The translations under genes and the position numbers were made by a program. The notes under the pieces are model-generated. The model ran no database searches. It saw only the letters and a list, made by a program, of their open reading frames with translations, and was not told the DNA's origin. From Streptomyces sp. 2114.4 (GTDB lineage: Bacteria > Actinomycetota > Actinomycetes > Streptomycetales > Streptomycetaceae), in assembly GCF_900187385.1 (NCBI RefSeq), contig NZ_FYEY01000001.1, positions 7,192,001 to 7,256,000 of the forward strand: a stretch of 64,000 nucleotides of DNA, in the 5' to 3' direction. This document shows, piece by piece, positions 27,346-35,505 of this stretch. The stretch's first letter is position 1; each line of letters begins with the position of its first letter.

Positions 27346-27684
27346 ATGCGTCATCTCCGCCGCCGTGTCCCCGTCCTCGCGGGCCTGTTTGCGGCCGCCC
27401 TGCTCGCCGGCGCCGGCGTCGCCCAGGCCGCCACCGGGACCATCGAGCTCGACCTGGGGACGAATATCACCAACCCGGTCGACGGCAAGTGCTACAACAC
27501 CGAGAACGCCTCCAACGTAGGGCAGCGCGAGGTGGTCAACCACACCAACCGCAAGCTGAAGGTGTTCATCGTCGCCGACTGCACCGCGGGCAAGGAGGCG
27601 AAGGTGCTGGCGCCCGGCCAGAGTTACCGGGCCAGCGACACCTGGTTCCCAGTCGTCTCCGTACGGCGGGTGCAGACCGTCTGA
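27346..27684 (+). CDS. Small secreted protein
   Basis: 112 residues with a clear signal peptide (RRRVPVLAGLFAAALLAGAG, cleavage after AQA near residue 28). The mature part of ~83 residues is beta-rich with two cysteines (DGKCYNTE and VADCTAGK), likely a disulfide. GAAGGAGAACC precedes the ATG. It resembles small secreted Streptomyces proteins of unknown role; no enzymatic motif. The upstream 115 bp contain the end of an IS5 fragment. Confidence 0.75.
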   Translation: MRHLRRRVPVLAGLFAAALLAGAGVAQAATGTIELDLGTNITNPVDGKCYNTENASNVGQREVVNHTNRKLKVFIVADCTAGKEAKVLAPGQSYRASDTWFPVVSVRRVQTV

Positions 27685-27805
27685 GCCCGTGGAACGGCAA
27701 GGCGCCGCTGGGCGGGACAGCGCACCGGCTCCTGTCGTAGCCGGCAGCAGCACGCAATAGGCACGTGTCAGCCGTGCGGCCTACGGCACCGCAGCTCCCC
27801 GTGCA

Positions 27806-27903
27806 TCACGGGCATGCCCGCCTCAAGCCACGCAGCTCGGCGGCGGGCCACCCGGCGACCTCATGCACCCCCAGCTCGATCAGACGCTCGGCCTGCACGC
27901 TCT
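27806..27903 (-). pseudogene. Short conserved-looking fragment (tentative)
   Basis: Minus frame reads SVQAERLIELGVHEVAGWPA then AELRGL to a stop. The pattern (AERLIxLGVHEVAGxP) occurs at ends of some actinobacterial hypothetical proteins. No start and no upstream continuation. The remainder of 27685-28070 holds nothing else supported. Confidence 0.3.
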
Positions 27904-28070
27904 CAAGGCCGGAGTACCGGGAGAACGGTGGAGGTGACGGGCATGGCTTCGGGCACGGTGCTCCCTGGGATGGTGACGTGGACGGGCTCAGGGTGAACGA
28001 GGCAACCCGCCGGATCATTCCTGCCGCTGCTGTGTCCACCCCTTCCCGTGATCACGACTCCGTACAGGCC

Positions 28071-28520
28071 CTAGCCGAAGTCGCTGGGCACATAGGCGTT
28101 GGTCCACTGGGAGTACATCCGGCACTCCTGGGGCGTGAACGCCGGATGTGTGATCCGGTACTGCCGGTAGTAGCGCCGCCCTTGATCGACCCGTGTACCG
28201 CGTACCTGAAGGTGCGCGCCCGGCAGGACGCGGATATGGCCCTCTGCGCAGCTCGGCGTGCAGTCGTTGATCCGCATGGTGCCCGTGCCCGTCTGCGTCT
28301 TGGCACCCCAGTGCGCCCAGTGCAGCGCGCTCAATCCGTCGTGCTGGGTCACCGCGAACGTGCGCGGCTTGACGGAATCGTGCCTCGACAGGTCGTACAG
28401 GTGGATCGGCGGCGTCACAGCCGCGGCTGCGGCCGTAGCCGGTGAGCCGGCGACTGGCACGACTGCTGCGGCAAACGTGAGCGCGACCAGGGAGCGCCGC
28501 AGCGCGGAGCGAGATGACAT
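28071..28520 (-). CDS. Small secreted protein
   Basis: 149 residues from ATG 28520. Signal peptide RRSLVALTFAAAVVPVAGSP with cleavage near ATAAAAA. The mature part has three cysteines (NDCTPSCAEGHIRVLPGAHL; QECRMYSQW) and several aromatic residues, with no enzymatic motif. GGAGACCGCACCAC lies upstream. It is divergent from the trypsin-NACHT gene, whose start is 197 bp away; there is no evidence that the two are functionally linked. Confidence 0.7.
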   Translation of the reverse strand: MSSRSALRRSLVALTFAAAVVPVAGSPATAAAAAVTPPIHLYDLSRHDSVKPRTFAVTQHDGLSALHWAHWGAKTQTGTGTMRINDCTPSCAEGHIRVLPGAHLQVRGTRVDQGRRYYRQYRITHPAFTPQECRMYSQWTNAYVPSDFG

Positions 28521-28716
28521 GTGGTGCGGTCTCCTTCGGTGGGTGAGTGAGTAGGTGAGCGGGTGAGGTGAAACCGCGAAAGAGAAGGGTGACTGGGCTC
28601 GCCTGACACATCCAGGTTGAGGATGCGCCGGACCTGACGGAAGGTGTGAATGAGCCGACCGCCGGCCGTTACCCACTGCGACCTTGTGTCGAGGAACCCT
28701 GACGAGGCAGGGCCGC

Positions 28717-31700
28717 ATGCCCTACGGTCGGACCGTGGGACCGGAACGCCATCGCATCGCCGCCGTACTCGGCGCCCAACAAGGCAGCGGCTACCTCCTG
28801 ACATCCCATCTTGTCCTGACCGCCGCACATGTGGTGAAGAACCGCGCCTTGGTCAACGTGGCCGCTCTCGGCGGCGTCGGCGAGGTGAAGTGCCGAGTGG
28901 TCTGGGCGCGCCACGATCGGGAGTGCGATGCCGCGCTGCTGCTCGCCCCGAGAAAGCAGAGCCTGCTCCCTCCCGAGCTGGACGAGCAACTGGACCCCGT
29001 TCGCTGGGGCGTGCCCTCCGGACTCGAACCCATGGAATCCTGCCAGGCCATCGGCTTTCCACAGGTGCAGCGGGACGACGAGGACGGGCTTGACACGGAA
29101 CAGATCGTCGGCACGTTCAAGCCGGGATCGCGCATGGTCCGTGCCCGCTACGTACTCGACAGTCCGCACACCCCGCCCCTCCGGCAGGCGGACGGCGCCT
29201 CACCGTGGGCGGGCATGTCCGGAGCCGCGCTCTTCGCGGACGGCATGATCATCGGGGTGGTGGTGACGGATCCGCTGAACTGGCAGCACGGTCGCGTCGA
29301 AGCCATCCGAAGCCGCGTGCTCTTCGCCGACCCGGAGTTCGTCCAACAGCTGGTGGAGCACACCCAATACCAGCCGATCGTGGACGAGCTCTCCGGTCCC
29401 CAGCACAACCCGCATGCCGAGTTCGAGCGACGGTACGCCGCGTTCGTCGCCGAGGCCTACAGCGAACTCAAGATTTTCGGGCTGGACTTCACCCGCCGGG
29501 AACACGCCGAATGGCCACTGGACGCCGCGTATCTGAGCCTGGAGCTGGCGCCTCATCACAGCCGCGAACAGGAGCGGGACGGCCTCGGCAGTCCGTCGGC
29601 CCGTTCGCTCCGCGGGCCTGCCGTCGGAGAACGGCAGCGGGTCGAGGCGGCCTTCGCCCGTCAGACACGCATCCTGTTACGGGGCACCGCCGGCTCCGGC
29701 AAGACAACCCTGGCGCAGTGGCTCGCGGTGACCGCAGCGCGACAGGACTTCCCGCCCGGGCTCGGACACCTCCAGGGCTGCCTCCCGTTCGTCCTGCCCC
29801 TGCGCACCCTCGCCCGGCGGGACTCCCTCCCCGCCCCGCAAGACTTCCTTGCGGCGGTCGGCAATCCCCTGCACGCAGTGCAGCCCGAGGGGTGGGCCGA
29901 TGAAGTTTTGAAGTCCGGACGCGGTCTGCTGCTCATCGACGGCATGGACGAGGTCCAGGAGAGTGACCGGCAGCGCACGCTGGACTGGCTCAAGAAGCTC
30001 ATCACCCTCTACCGCGACTGCATCTTCGTGGTCACGACGCGCCCCTCGGCCGTGGCCGACGGGTGGCTGGGCCCCGAGCGGTTCACCGAGCTCAATCTGC
30101 TGCGGATGAACCGACAGGACGTCAACGCCTTCCTGCGCCGCTGGCACCAGGCAGCCGCCGAGACCGTCCAACGCCCGGCGGAACGTGCCCAACTGGAACA
30201 GTACGAACGGGAACTCGCGGACGCCCTCCCGCGCAAGAACGACCTGGCCCAGCTGGCCACCAACCCGCTGATGTGCGCGATGATCTGCGCACTGAACCGG
30301 GACCGCAACTCCTACCTGCCGCAGAACCGGCTGGAGCTGTACGACGCCGCACTCAGCATGCTCCTTGTCCGCCGTGACGCCCAGCGGCAGGTCACCGCGC
30401 AACTGGAGATCAACGAGAGCGCCCAGTTGTGGCTGCTGCAACAGCTCGCCTATTGGATGATCCGCAACGGCCATGCCGAAGCCGACCGCGTCCACGTACT
30501 GCGGGTGGTGGCGGACGCCCTGCGCTCGATGCCCCAGGTCGCCGGACCCGAGCAGGCCGACGCGGTCCTTGAGCAGCTGCTGCTGCGCAGCGGCGTCCTG
30601 CGGGCACCGGCGCCCGACACCGTGGAGTTCGTGCACCGCACCTTCCAGGACTATCTCGGAGCAAAGGCCGCTGTGGAGGGCCAGGACCTCAACCTGGTGG
30701 CCGCGCATGCCCATGAACCGCAGTGGGAGGACGTGGTGCGGATGGCGGTCGGCCACGCCCGTGCGGACGAACGCGCGGTGCTGCTGCGGCGCCTGCTCGA
30801 CCTGGGCGACGCCGCCACGTCCCCGCAGCGTGAGCGTCTGCACCTGCTGGCCGCGGCATGCCTGGAGCATGCGACGGCCCTCGCACCGGAAGTACGTGCC
30901 GAGGTCGAGCGACGCGCGGCAGCCCTGGTTCCGCCGGGTGACCTTGCGGACGCCGAGCTGCTGGCCCAGGCCGGTGCGGTGGCACTGGGGCTGCTCCCAC
31001 CGCCCGGCGGACTCACCCCGGAGCAGGCGCGGGCGGTCGTCCACACCGCACGGCTGCTGGGCGGGGAACACGCCTTCCAGGTGCTGTCCGCCTTCCGAGA
31101 ACATCCGGACCAGCAGGTCAGGCAGGAACTCGCCGATGCCTGGGACGGCTTCGACGCCCGCACCTACGCGGAAGGCATCCTCGCCCACACGCCGCTGACC
31201 GGAGTACGCCTGGCAGTGAGCAGCACGGAGCAGCTCTCCGCCGTCCCCCTGATCGGTGCGGTCCCGGCACTCCGCTGCGTGGGCGACTTCCCGGCCGGGA
31301 AGCTGTCGCCCGTGCTCCGCGAGGCCCGGCCCGATGACGTCACCCTGGAAACCAACGACCTGTTGAGGGACCTGGCGTTCCTGACAGACATCCCGAAGCT
31401 GTCCGTACTGCGACTGTCCGACTGCGGCGGCCTGGTGGACTATTCGGCGCTCCCCGGCCTGTGCCTGGATGCCCTCACCCTCCGGGACGCCCCCAGTGGC
31501 CCTGACCTGTCACCCCTGAAGGACATGCATACGCTCCGCAGTGCGACCTTCCGCTGGGACCGCGACGGGGAGGCCCGGCGCATCTCCCTGCCGGACATCC
31601 CGTTCCCCGCCGGCATCCAGACCCTGAAACTGCACGGCAACCTGCTCATCCACGACCTTCACCGCATCGACCGATGGCCGCACCTCACCTCACTCACCCT

Positions 31701-32154
31701 GCCGATCACCCCGGTGCCGGCCGAAGAGCTGACCGCCCTCGGCCGGCTCCCCTCCCTGGAACGTGTCGAACTCACCCTGGAGAGCCTCTGTCCGCCCGAC
31801 CTCACCCAGGTGACCCGCCTGGACGCGGTCACCAGCGCGCAGCTGAGCACCTTCATGACGGGAGACCTGGGCAACACGGAACTCCTGCGCCGGCTGTTCC
31901 CCTCACTATGCGCCCTCCGTCTGCATATCGGCATCACCCCCTCCCCACGCAAGCCAACAACCCTTGACCTCTCCGCACTGGCCGGAATCCCTGATGTCTC
32001 GGTAGCCCTCATCCTCCCGTCCGCTGGCGAGCTGAGGCTCACCGGGGACGAGCACCTGCCGAAAGGCTCAGTCGTTCGCCATATGTGGGAAACTCCCACG
32101 CCCAGCACATCGAAGCCCCCCTCTCCCTGGTGGCGGCGATTCGGCGGCCGTTGA
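28717..32154 (+). CDS. Trypsin-like protease - NACHT NTPase - leucine-rich-repeat protein (bacterial NLR-like)
   Basis: 1145 residues from ATG 28717 (GAGG nine bases upstream). Residues ~10-215 are a trypsin-like serine protease with a complete triad: His38 (LVLTAAHVV), Asp71 (RECDAALLL), Ser168 (WAGMSGAALF). Residues ~315-560 are a NACHT NTPase: Walker A GTAGSGKTT (Lys329), Walker B LLLIDGMDEVQ (Asp408, with the NACHT-type D-G-x-D-E), sensor FVVTTRPSA. A helical region with LLLRSGVLRAPAP and VEFVHRTFQDYLGAKA follows, as in STAND ATPases. Residues ~880-1115 hold degenerate leucine-rich repeats (LSVLRLSDCGGLVDYSALPG). Architecture matches bacterial NLR-like defence ATPases: LRR sensing, NACHT oligomerisation, protease effector (inference). 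The next gene is a Trypco2-like partner. Confidence 0.92.
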   Translation: MPYGRTVGPERHRIAAVLGAQQGSGYLLTSHLVLTAAHVVKNRALVNVAALGGVGEVKCRVVWARHDRECDAALLLAPRKQSLLPPELDEQLDPVRWGVPSGLEPMESCQAIGFPQVQRDDEDGLDTEQIVGTFKPGSRMVRARYVLDSPHTPPLRQADGASPWAGMSGAALFADGMIIGVVVTDPLNWQHGRVEAIRSRVLFADPEFVQQLVEHTQYQPIVDELSGPQHNPHAEFERRYAAFVAEAYSELKIFGLDFTRREHAEWPLDAAYLSLELAPHHSREQERDGLGSPSARSLRGPAVGERQRVEAAFARQTRILLRGTAGSGKTTLAQWLAVTAARQDFPPGLGHLQGCLPFVLPLRTLARRDSLPAPQDFLAAVGNPLHAVQPEGWADEVLKSGRGLLLIDGMDEVQESDRQRTLDWLKKLITLYRDCIFVVTTRPSAVADGWLGPERFTELNLLRMNRQDVNAFLRRWHQAAAETVQRPAERAQLEQYERELADALPRKNDLAQLATNPLMCAMICALNRDRNSYLPQNRLELYDAALSMLLVRRDAQRQVTAQLEINESAQLWLLQQLAYWMIRNGHAEADRVHVLRVVADALRSMPQVAGPEQADAVLEQLLLRSGVLRAPAPDTVEFVHRTFQDYLGAKAAVEGQDLNLVAAHAHEPQWEDVVRMAVGHARADERAVLLRRLLDLGDAATSPQRERLHLLAAACLEHATALAPEVRAEVERRAAALVPPGDLADAELLAQAGAVALGLLPPPGGLTPEQARAVVHTARLLGGEHAFQVLSAFREHPDQQVRQELADAWDGFDARTYAEGILAHTPLTGVRLAVSSTEQLSAVPLIGAVPALRCVGDFPAGKLSPVLREARPDDVTLETNDLLRDLAFLTDIPKLSVLRLSDCGGLVDYSALPGLCLDALTLRDAPSGPDLSPLKDMHTLRSATFRWDRDGEARRISLPDIPFPAGIQTLKLHGNLLIHDLHRIDRWPHLTSLTLPITPVPAEELTALGRLPSLERVELTLESLCPPDLTQVTRLDAVTSAQLSTFMTGDLGNTELLRRLFPSLCALRLHIGITPSPRKPTTLDLSALAGIPDVSVALILPSAGELRLTGDEHLPKGSVVRHMWETPTPSTSKPPSPWWRRFGGR

Positions 32155-32235
32155 CGGTGCGCGGGACCCGCGGGACCCGGGGACGCGCCGTATGCCCTAA
32201 CGTCGGGCTCTCGGCCGACACCAGGGGGTACTGCC

Positions 32236-32568
32236 ATGCCAGACTTCGACGACATCGAACTCGCCGCCGCGGTGCGAGCCGTCAGGGATCAGCTCATGGA
32301 CGCGGCAGCGTCCGGGGCCGGAGAACCGATGCGTTTTGAAGTCGGCCCGATCCAGATGGAGTTCACCGTCGAGCTACGTCGCGAAGCCGGGGCCAAAGGC
32401 GGCGTCAAGGCATGGGTGGTCAACGCTGACACCGAGGCAAGGGCGTCCCGGACCCGAACCCACCGGATCACCTTTACCCTCACCCCGAAAAACACCGCCA
32501 CGGGAACCGGCGTCGAGATCGGCAATGACGCCCCTGGTGACACCGGCCGCCTCGGGGCTGTCGACTAG
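32236..32568 (+). CDS. Trypco2-family protein (trypsin-co-occurring domain)
   Basis: 110 residues: IELAAAVRAVRDQLMDAAAS, FEVGPIQMEFTVELRREAGA, GGVKAWVVNADTEARAS, HRITFTLTPKN. The order (N-terminal helix, then a V-G-P-x-x-x-E-F strand, V-K-x-W-V-V and H-R-I-x-x-x-L-x-P) fits the trypsin-co-occurring domain 2 family, found next to trypsin-fused ATPases in actinomycetes. ATG 32236 follows AGGGGG. It lies 81 bp behind the trypsin-NACHT gene on the same strand, so they likely form a two-gene system; its role (regulator, substrate or adaptor) is unknown. Confidence 0.82.
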   Translation: MPDFDDIELAAAVRAVRDQLMDAAASGAGEPMRFEVGPIQMEFTVELRREAGAKGGVKAWVVNADTEARASRTRTHRITFTLTPKNTATGTGVEIGNDAPGDTGRLGAVD

Positions 32569-32640
32569 GGACTGTCTGTGGTTGTGATCAGAATCGAGTT
32601 TTGAGTCCCGGACGGAGTGCTGATCGGGTAGGACTCCTGT

Positions 32641-32930
32641 GTGACTCGTGCGCAACTCACGGATGCGGAGTGGGAGTTCATTGGACCGTTCCTGCCGATA
32701 GGCAGGTTCGGCCCCTACCCAGAGCGGCTGCGGGAGCAGTTTGAGGGGGTGATCTTGGAGGTTCCGTACCGGCAGCCAGTGGCGGGAGATGCCCTCGCGA
32801 TTCGGCGCCTGGCAGACGGTCTACAACCGCTTCATGCGCTGGCGGGACGGAAGTGTCTTCCAGGTCCTGCTGGACGAGGCGATCGCCGAGGCCGCCCGTA
32901 GGGACGGGCAGCTCACCGAGCAGATCCAGG
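32641..32930 (+). pseudogene. IS5-family transposase, N-terminal part (frameshifted)
   Basis: GTG start reading TRAQLTDAEWEFIGPFLPIG, RFGPYPERLREQFEGVI, then a shift to FGAWQTVYNRFMRWRDGSVF and QVLLDEAIAEAARRDG. The N-terminal third of an IS5-group transposase, broken near 32760. It begins 72 bp after the Trypco2 gene and marks the right edge of the defence pair. Confidence 0.85.
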
Positions 32931-33061
32931 AGCTGGAACGCCGCCTGGCCCTGCTTGCGGAACGCCACGCTGATGGGGCTCCTCGAAAATCCCCAACCCG
33001 TGCTCGGGGTGCCATCAGACCTGCTCGACGGATCTCCCCACCCATTCCGGACCTGTCCTCC

Positions 33062-33508
33062 GGGACCGCGGCGCTGCTCGTGGCGCTGCTCACGGAACGC
33101 CAGATGGGGCAGTGGGGCCGGCGGGTGCCGTTCCTCATCGGCGCGCTGCTGAGCCTGCGGGGGCTGTGGAACCGGCGTGGCGCCCAGGAGACCCGGAGCC
33201 CCGCACAGCAGGCGGCCGACCGGCCCGGCCTCTTCGAGGCGCTGCGCCGCCACCCCGCCAGTCCCTGCGCATCTGCGGCATCACCGCGGGCGGCACCATC
33301 GCCTACTACACCTGGACGACCTACCTGCCCACTTATGCACAGGTCAACGCGGGCTTCGACAAGGGCGATGCCCGCACCGTCGGCACCTGGTTCAAGCAGG
33401 CCGGCCACGCCGACCTCTTCCCCTGGTCCGTGGTCGCGCTCTGCCTCGTCTCGTTCCTCGTCTAACTTGACGCTTCCGGAGACCTCCCGGCAGAAGCTGG
33501 ACAGGTAG
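33062..33508 (+). pseudogene. MHS-family transporter, deleted and frameshifted remnant
   Basis: Pieces in two frames: ALLVALLTERQMGQWGRRVP, FLIGALLSLRGLWNRRGAQE, PGLFEALRRHP, then ICGITAGGTIAYYTWTTYLP, TYAQVNAGFDKGDA, a jump to ADLFPWSVVALCLVSFLV, and LTLPETSRQKLDR. Order and wording match the intact transporter at 4733-6112, with the last TM segments deleted. Confidence 0.85.
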
Positions 33509-33589
33509 CCCGGGGGAGTGGGAACGGGGTGGCGGGAGCGGGGGTGGCGGGAGCGGGGATGGCGGGAGCTGGGTGCCGGGAAGGGGGAC

Positions 33590-33675
33590 ACAGGGACGGG
33601 AACACGGGGACGGGAACACGGGGGCGGGAACGCAGAGACGGGAACGCAGGGCCGGGAACACGGGAACGGGAACGC
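33590..33675. repeat. Imperfect 15-bp tandem repeat
   Basis: Five to six degenerate units of the type GACGGGAACACGGGG. They follow an irregular GGGAGCGGGG-type repeat (33520-33570) and precede the terminator of the small peptide gene. Confidence 0.75.
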
Positions 33676-33682
33676 AGAAAAA

Positions 33683-33716
33683 GCGCCGCCCCTCCCGGGA
33701 CGGGGAGGGGCGGCGC
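33683..33716 (-). terminator. Strong intrinsic terminator, minus strand
   Basis: 13-bp perfect stem (GCGCCGCCCCTCC, 33683-33695, with 33704-33716) and an 8-base loop. In the minus direction it is followed at once by TTTTTC. It lies 18 bp behind the stop of the 19-residue peptide gene. Confidence 0.85.
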
Positions 33717-33733
33717 CTTGGGGACGAGGCCGG

Positions 33734-33793
33734 TCAGACGAGCCAGCCCACGAGGTGGAGGACGTGGGCCAACAGAGCGGTGAGGATGTTCAT
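33734..33793 (-). CDS. 19-residue hydrophobic peptide (hidden small gene)
   Basis: ATG 33793 to TGA 33734 encodes MNILTALLAHVLHLVGWLV. AAGGAG lies eight bases before the ATG, a -35/-10 pair (TTGACT-17-ATAACG) about 100 bp upstream, and a strong T-tailed terminator 18 bp downstream, so the unit has every element of a short monocistronic transcript. The peptide is an amphipathic or transmembrane helix with no charged residue. Possibilities: small membrane protein, leaderless bacteriocin-like peptide, or type I toxin; none can be chosen from sequence. It follows the flavoprotein gene on the same strand but has its own promoter. Confidence 0.7.
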   Translation of the reverse strand: MNILTALLAHVLHLVGWLV

Positions 33794-33891
33794 CGGGATC
33801 TTCTCCTTGAAGTTGTGGGACTCAACTCTCCGGCCCAGCAGGGGATTTGGACCGGGGCACGGTAACGGTCTGCAGCCCGCCGCTCGCGCCT

Positions 33892-33920
33892 CGTTATCTT
33901 CGCCCGTTGCTATGAGTCAA
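33892..33920 (-). promoter_or_regulatory. Promoter of the 19-residue peptide gene
   Basis: Minus strand: TTGACT (33920-33915), 17-bp spacer, ATAACG (33897-33892). A housekeeping-type promoter giving a leader of roughly 90 nt before the peptide start. Confidence 0.55.
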
Positions 33921-34067
33921 TTGAAGCCCTTCCCTTTTCGATCATGCGCACCGCCGAACAGCTGCTCATAGGGTCATCCGTTCGCCTGAAAGTGTGCGGG
34001 GAGTGGTCCATGAGGAGGGCGGTTGTGGTGTGGTGCCGCCCGGCCGAACCGTCCCTCCGGACTCGCC

Positions 34068-35324
34068 CTATGAGGCGAGGCTGCCGACGACCCCCGTCTC
34101 CGCACGGGCCGGTCGCGGTCGTGGTAGAGCTCGGGGTCGAGGAGGCGTGCCGAGCAGCCGGCGGAGGTCGCCGACCGCGGCACGCCCCGCGCGGTTGGCG
34201 CCGATGGTGCTCGCCGACGGCCCGTAACCGACGAGATGGATCCGCGGATCGCGCAGCGTGCGGGTGCCGTCCATCCGGATGCCGCCGCCCGGTTCGCGCA
34301 GGTGCAGCGGGGCGAGATGGTCGAGGGCGGCACGAAAGCCCGTGGCGTAAAGGATCACATCGGCCTCGACCGTACGGCCGTCGTGCCAGCGCACGCCCGT
34401 GGGCGTGACGCGCTCGAAGAGCGGCAGCCGCTCCAGTACGCCGCTCTCCCGGGCCTGCCGGATGGCCTCGGTCATCGGTAGCCCGGTCACGCTCACCACG
34501 CTCCGCGGCGGCAGCCCCTGCCGGACCCGCTCCGCCACCAGGGCGACCGCGGCCCGGCCCTGCTCCGCACCGAACGGCCCCTCGCGGAACACCGGCGGCC
34601 GACGGGTCACCCAGGTCGTGGCGGCCGCGACCGGCGCGATCTCCATCAGCTGCTGTACGGCAGAGGTCCCGCCGCCCACGACCACAACCCGCGCGTCACG
34701 GAAGCCCTCCGGCCCGTCGTACGAAGAGCTGTGCAGCTGGCGGCCGCCGAATGTCTCCTGCCCGGGAAACCGCGGCCAGAACGGCCGGTCCCAGGTCCCG
34801 GTCGCATTGATCAGCGCCCGCGCCGCGTAGTTCCCCTCCGACGTTTCGACCAGCAGCCGCCTTCCCTCAACGTCCCCGACGGGATCGGTCCAGGGAGCCC
34901 CACCGCTCTCGCGCACCGCCGTCACGCTCACCGGGCGGTGCACCCGCAGCCCGAAGGCCTGCTCGTACCGGTCGAAGTACGCGCCGATCACCTCGGACGA
35001 CGGGCGGCGCGGATCGGCGCCGGTCAGTTCCATGCCCGGCAGCGCATGCATCCCGTGCACCTTGGCGTACGTCAGCGTGGGCCACCGGAACTGCCAGGCG
35101 CCCCCGGGGCGCGGCGAGTGATCGAGCGCCACGAAGTCCCGGTCCGGCGCATAGCCGGCCCGTCGCAGATGGAAGGCGGCGGCCAGGCCGGCCTGCCCGG
35201 CACCGATCACCACGACGTCGACCTTGGCCTCGACCACGGCATCGGCATCGACCACGGCATCGACCTCGACCTCGACCTCAGCATCGACCCCGGTCTCGAT
35301 CTCACGCGCCCCGGTGTAATTCAT
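34068..35324 (-). CDS. FAD-dependent NAD(P)-binding oxidoreductase (flavin monooxygenase-like)
   Basis: 418 residues from ATG 35324 (AGGTGAAAT before it). FAD-binding VDVVVIGAGQAGLAAAFHLR at residue ~36, then GGAWQFRW, INATGTWDRPFWP, a second dinucleotide motif ARVVVVGGGTSAVQQLMEIA, and the terminal ILYATGFRAALDHL / VGYGPSASTIGANRAGR blocks of CzcO/FMO-type flavoproteins. The first 35 residues are an odd acidic repeat (EVEVEVDAVVDADAVVEAKV) encoded by a near-hexanucleotide repeat. It lies 180 bp behind ssuD on the same strand and may act on a sulfur or amine substrate with that unit, which is inference. Confidence 0.88.
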   Translation of the reverse strand: MNYTGAREIETGVDAEVEVEVDAVVDADAVVEAKVDVVVIGAGQAGLAAAFHLRRAGYAPDRDFVALDHSPRPGGAWQFRWPTLTYAKVHGMHALPGMELTGADPRRPSSEVIGAYFDRYEQAFGLRVHRPVSVTAVRESGGAPWTDPVGDVEGRRLLVETSEGNYAARALINATGTWDRPFWPRFPGQETFGGRQLHSSSYDGPEGFRDARVVVVGGGTSAVQQLMEIAPVAAATTWVTRRPPVFREGPFGAEQGRAAVALVAERVRQGLPPRSVVSVTGLPMTEAIRQARESGVLERLPLFERVTPTGVRWHDGRTVEADVILYATGFRAALDHLAPLHLREPGGGIRMDGTRTLRDPRIHLVGYGPSASTIGANRAGRAAVGDLRRLLGTPPRPRALPRPRPARAETGVVGSLAS

Positions 35325-35402
35325 ATTTCACCTAACAGGGCGAGGGGCGGTGGTCTTCCCGCGAGGGGCGGGTGACTCCCACGGGCGCGGGCCGTTTCCC
35401 AC

Positions 35403-35496
35403 CACGGTCCACGGCCCACAGCCCACAGCCCCACAGCCCACGGCCCACAACGGCTCACGCCCTATGCCCCACGCCCCACGCCCCACGCCCCACGGA
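35403..35496. repeat. CCCACRGC/CCCCACG-type low-complexity repeat
   Basis: Between ssuD and the flavoprotein gene: several CCCACAGC or CCCACGGC units, then four CCCCACG units (35466-35495). Not coding. Confidence 0.8.
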
Positions 35497-35505
35497 AACA
35501 AAGCC

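Noticed and set aside
35403..35496. Possible CRISPR-like array
   Set aside because: Units are only 7-8 bp, contiguous and without spacers; this is a simple low-complexity repeat.
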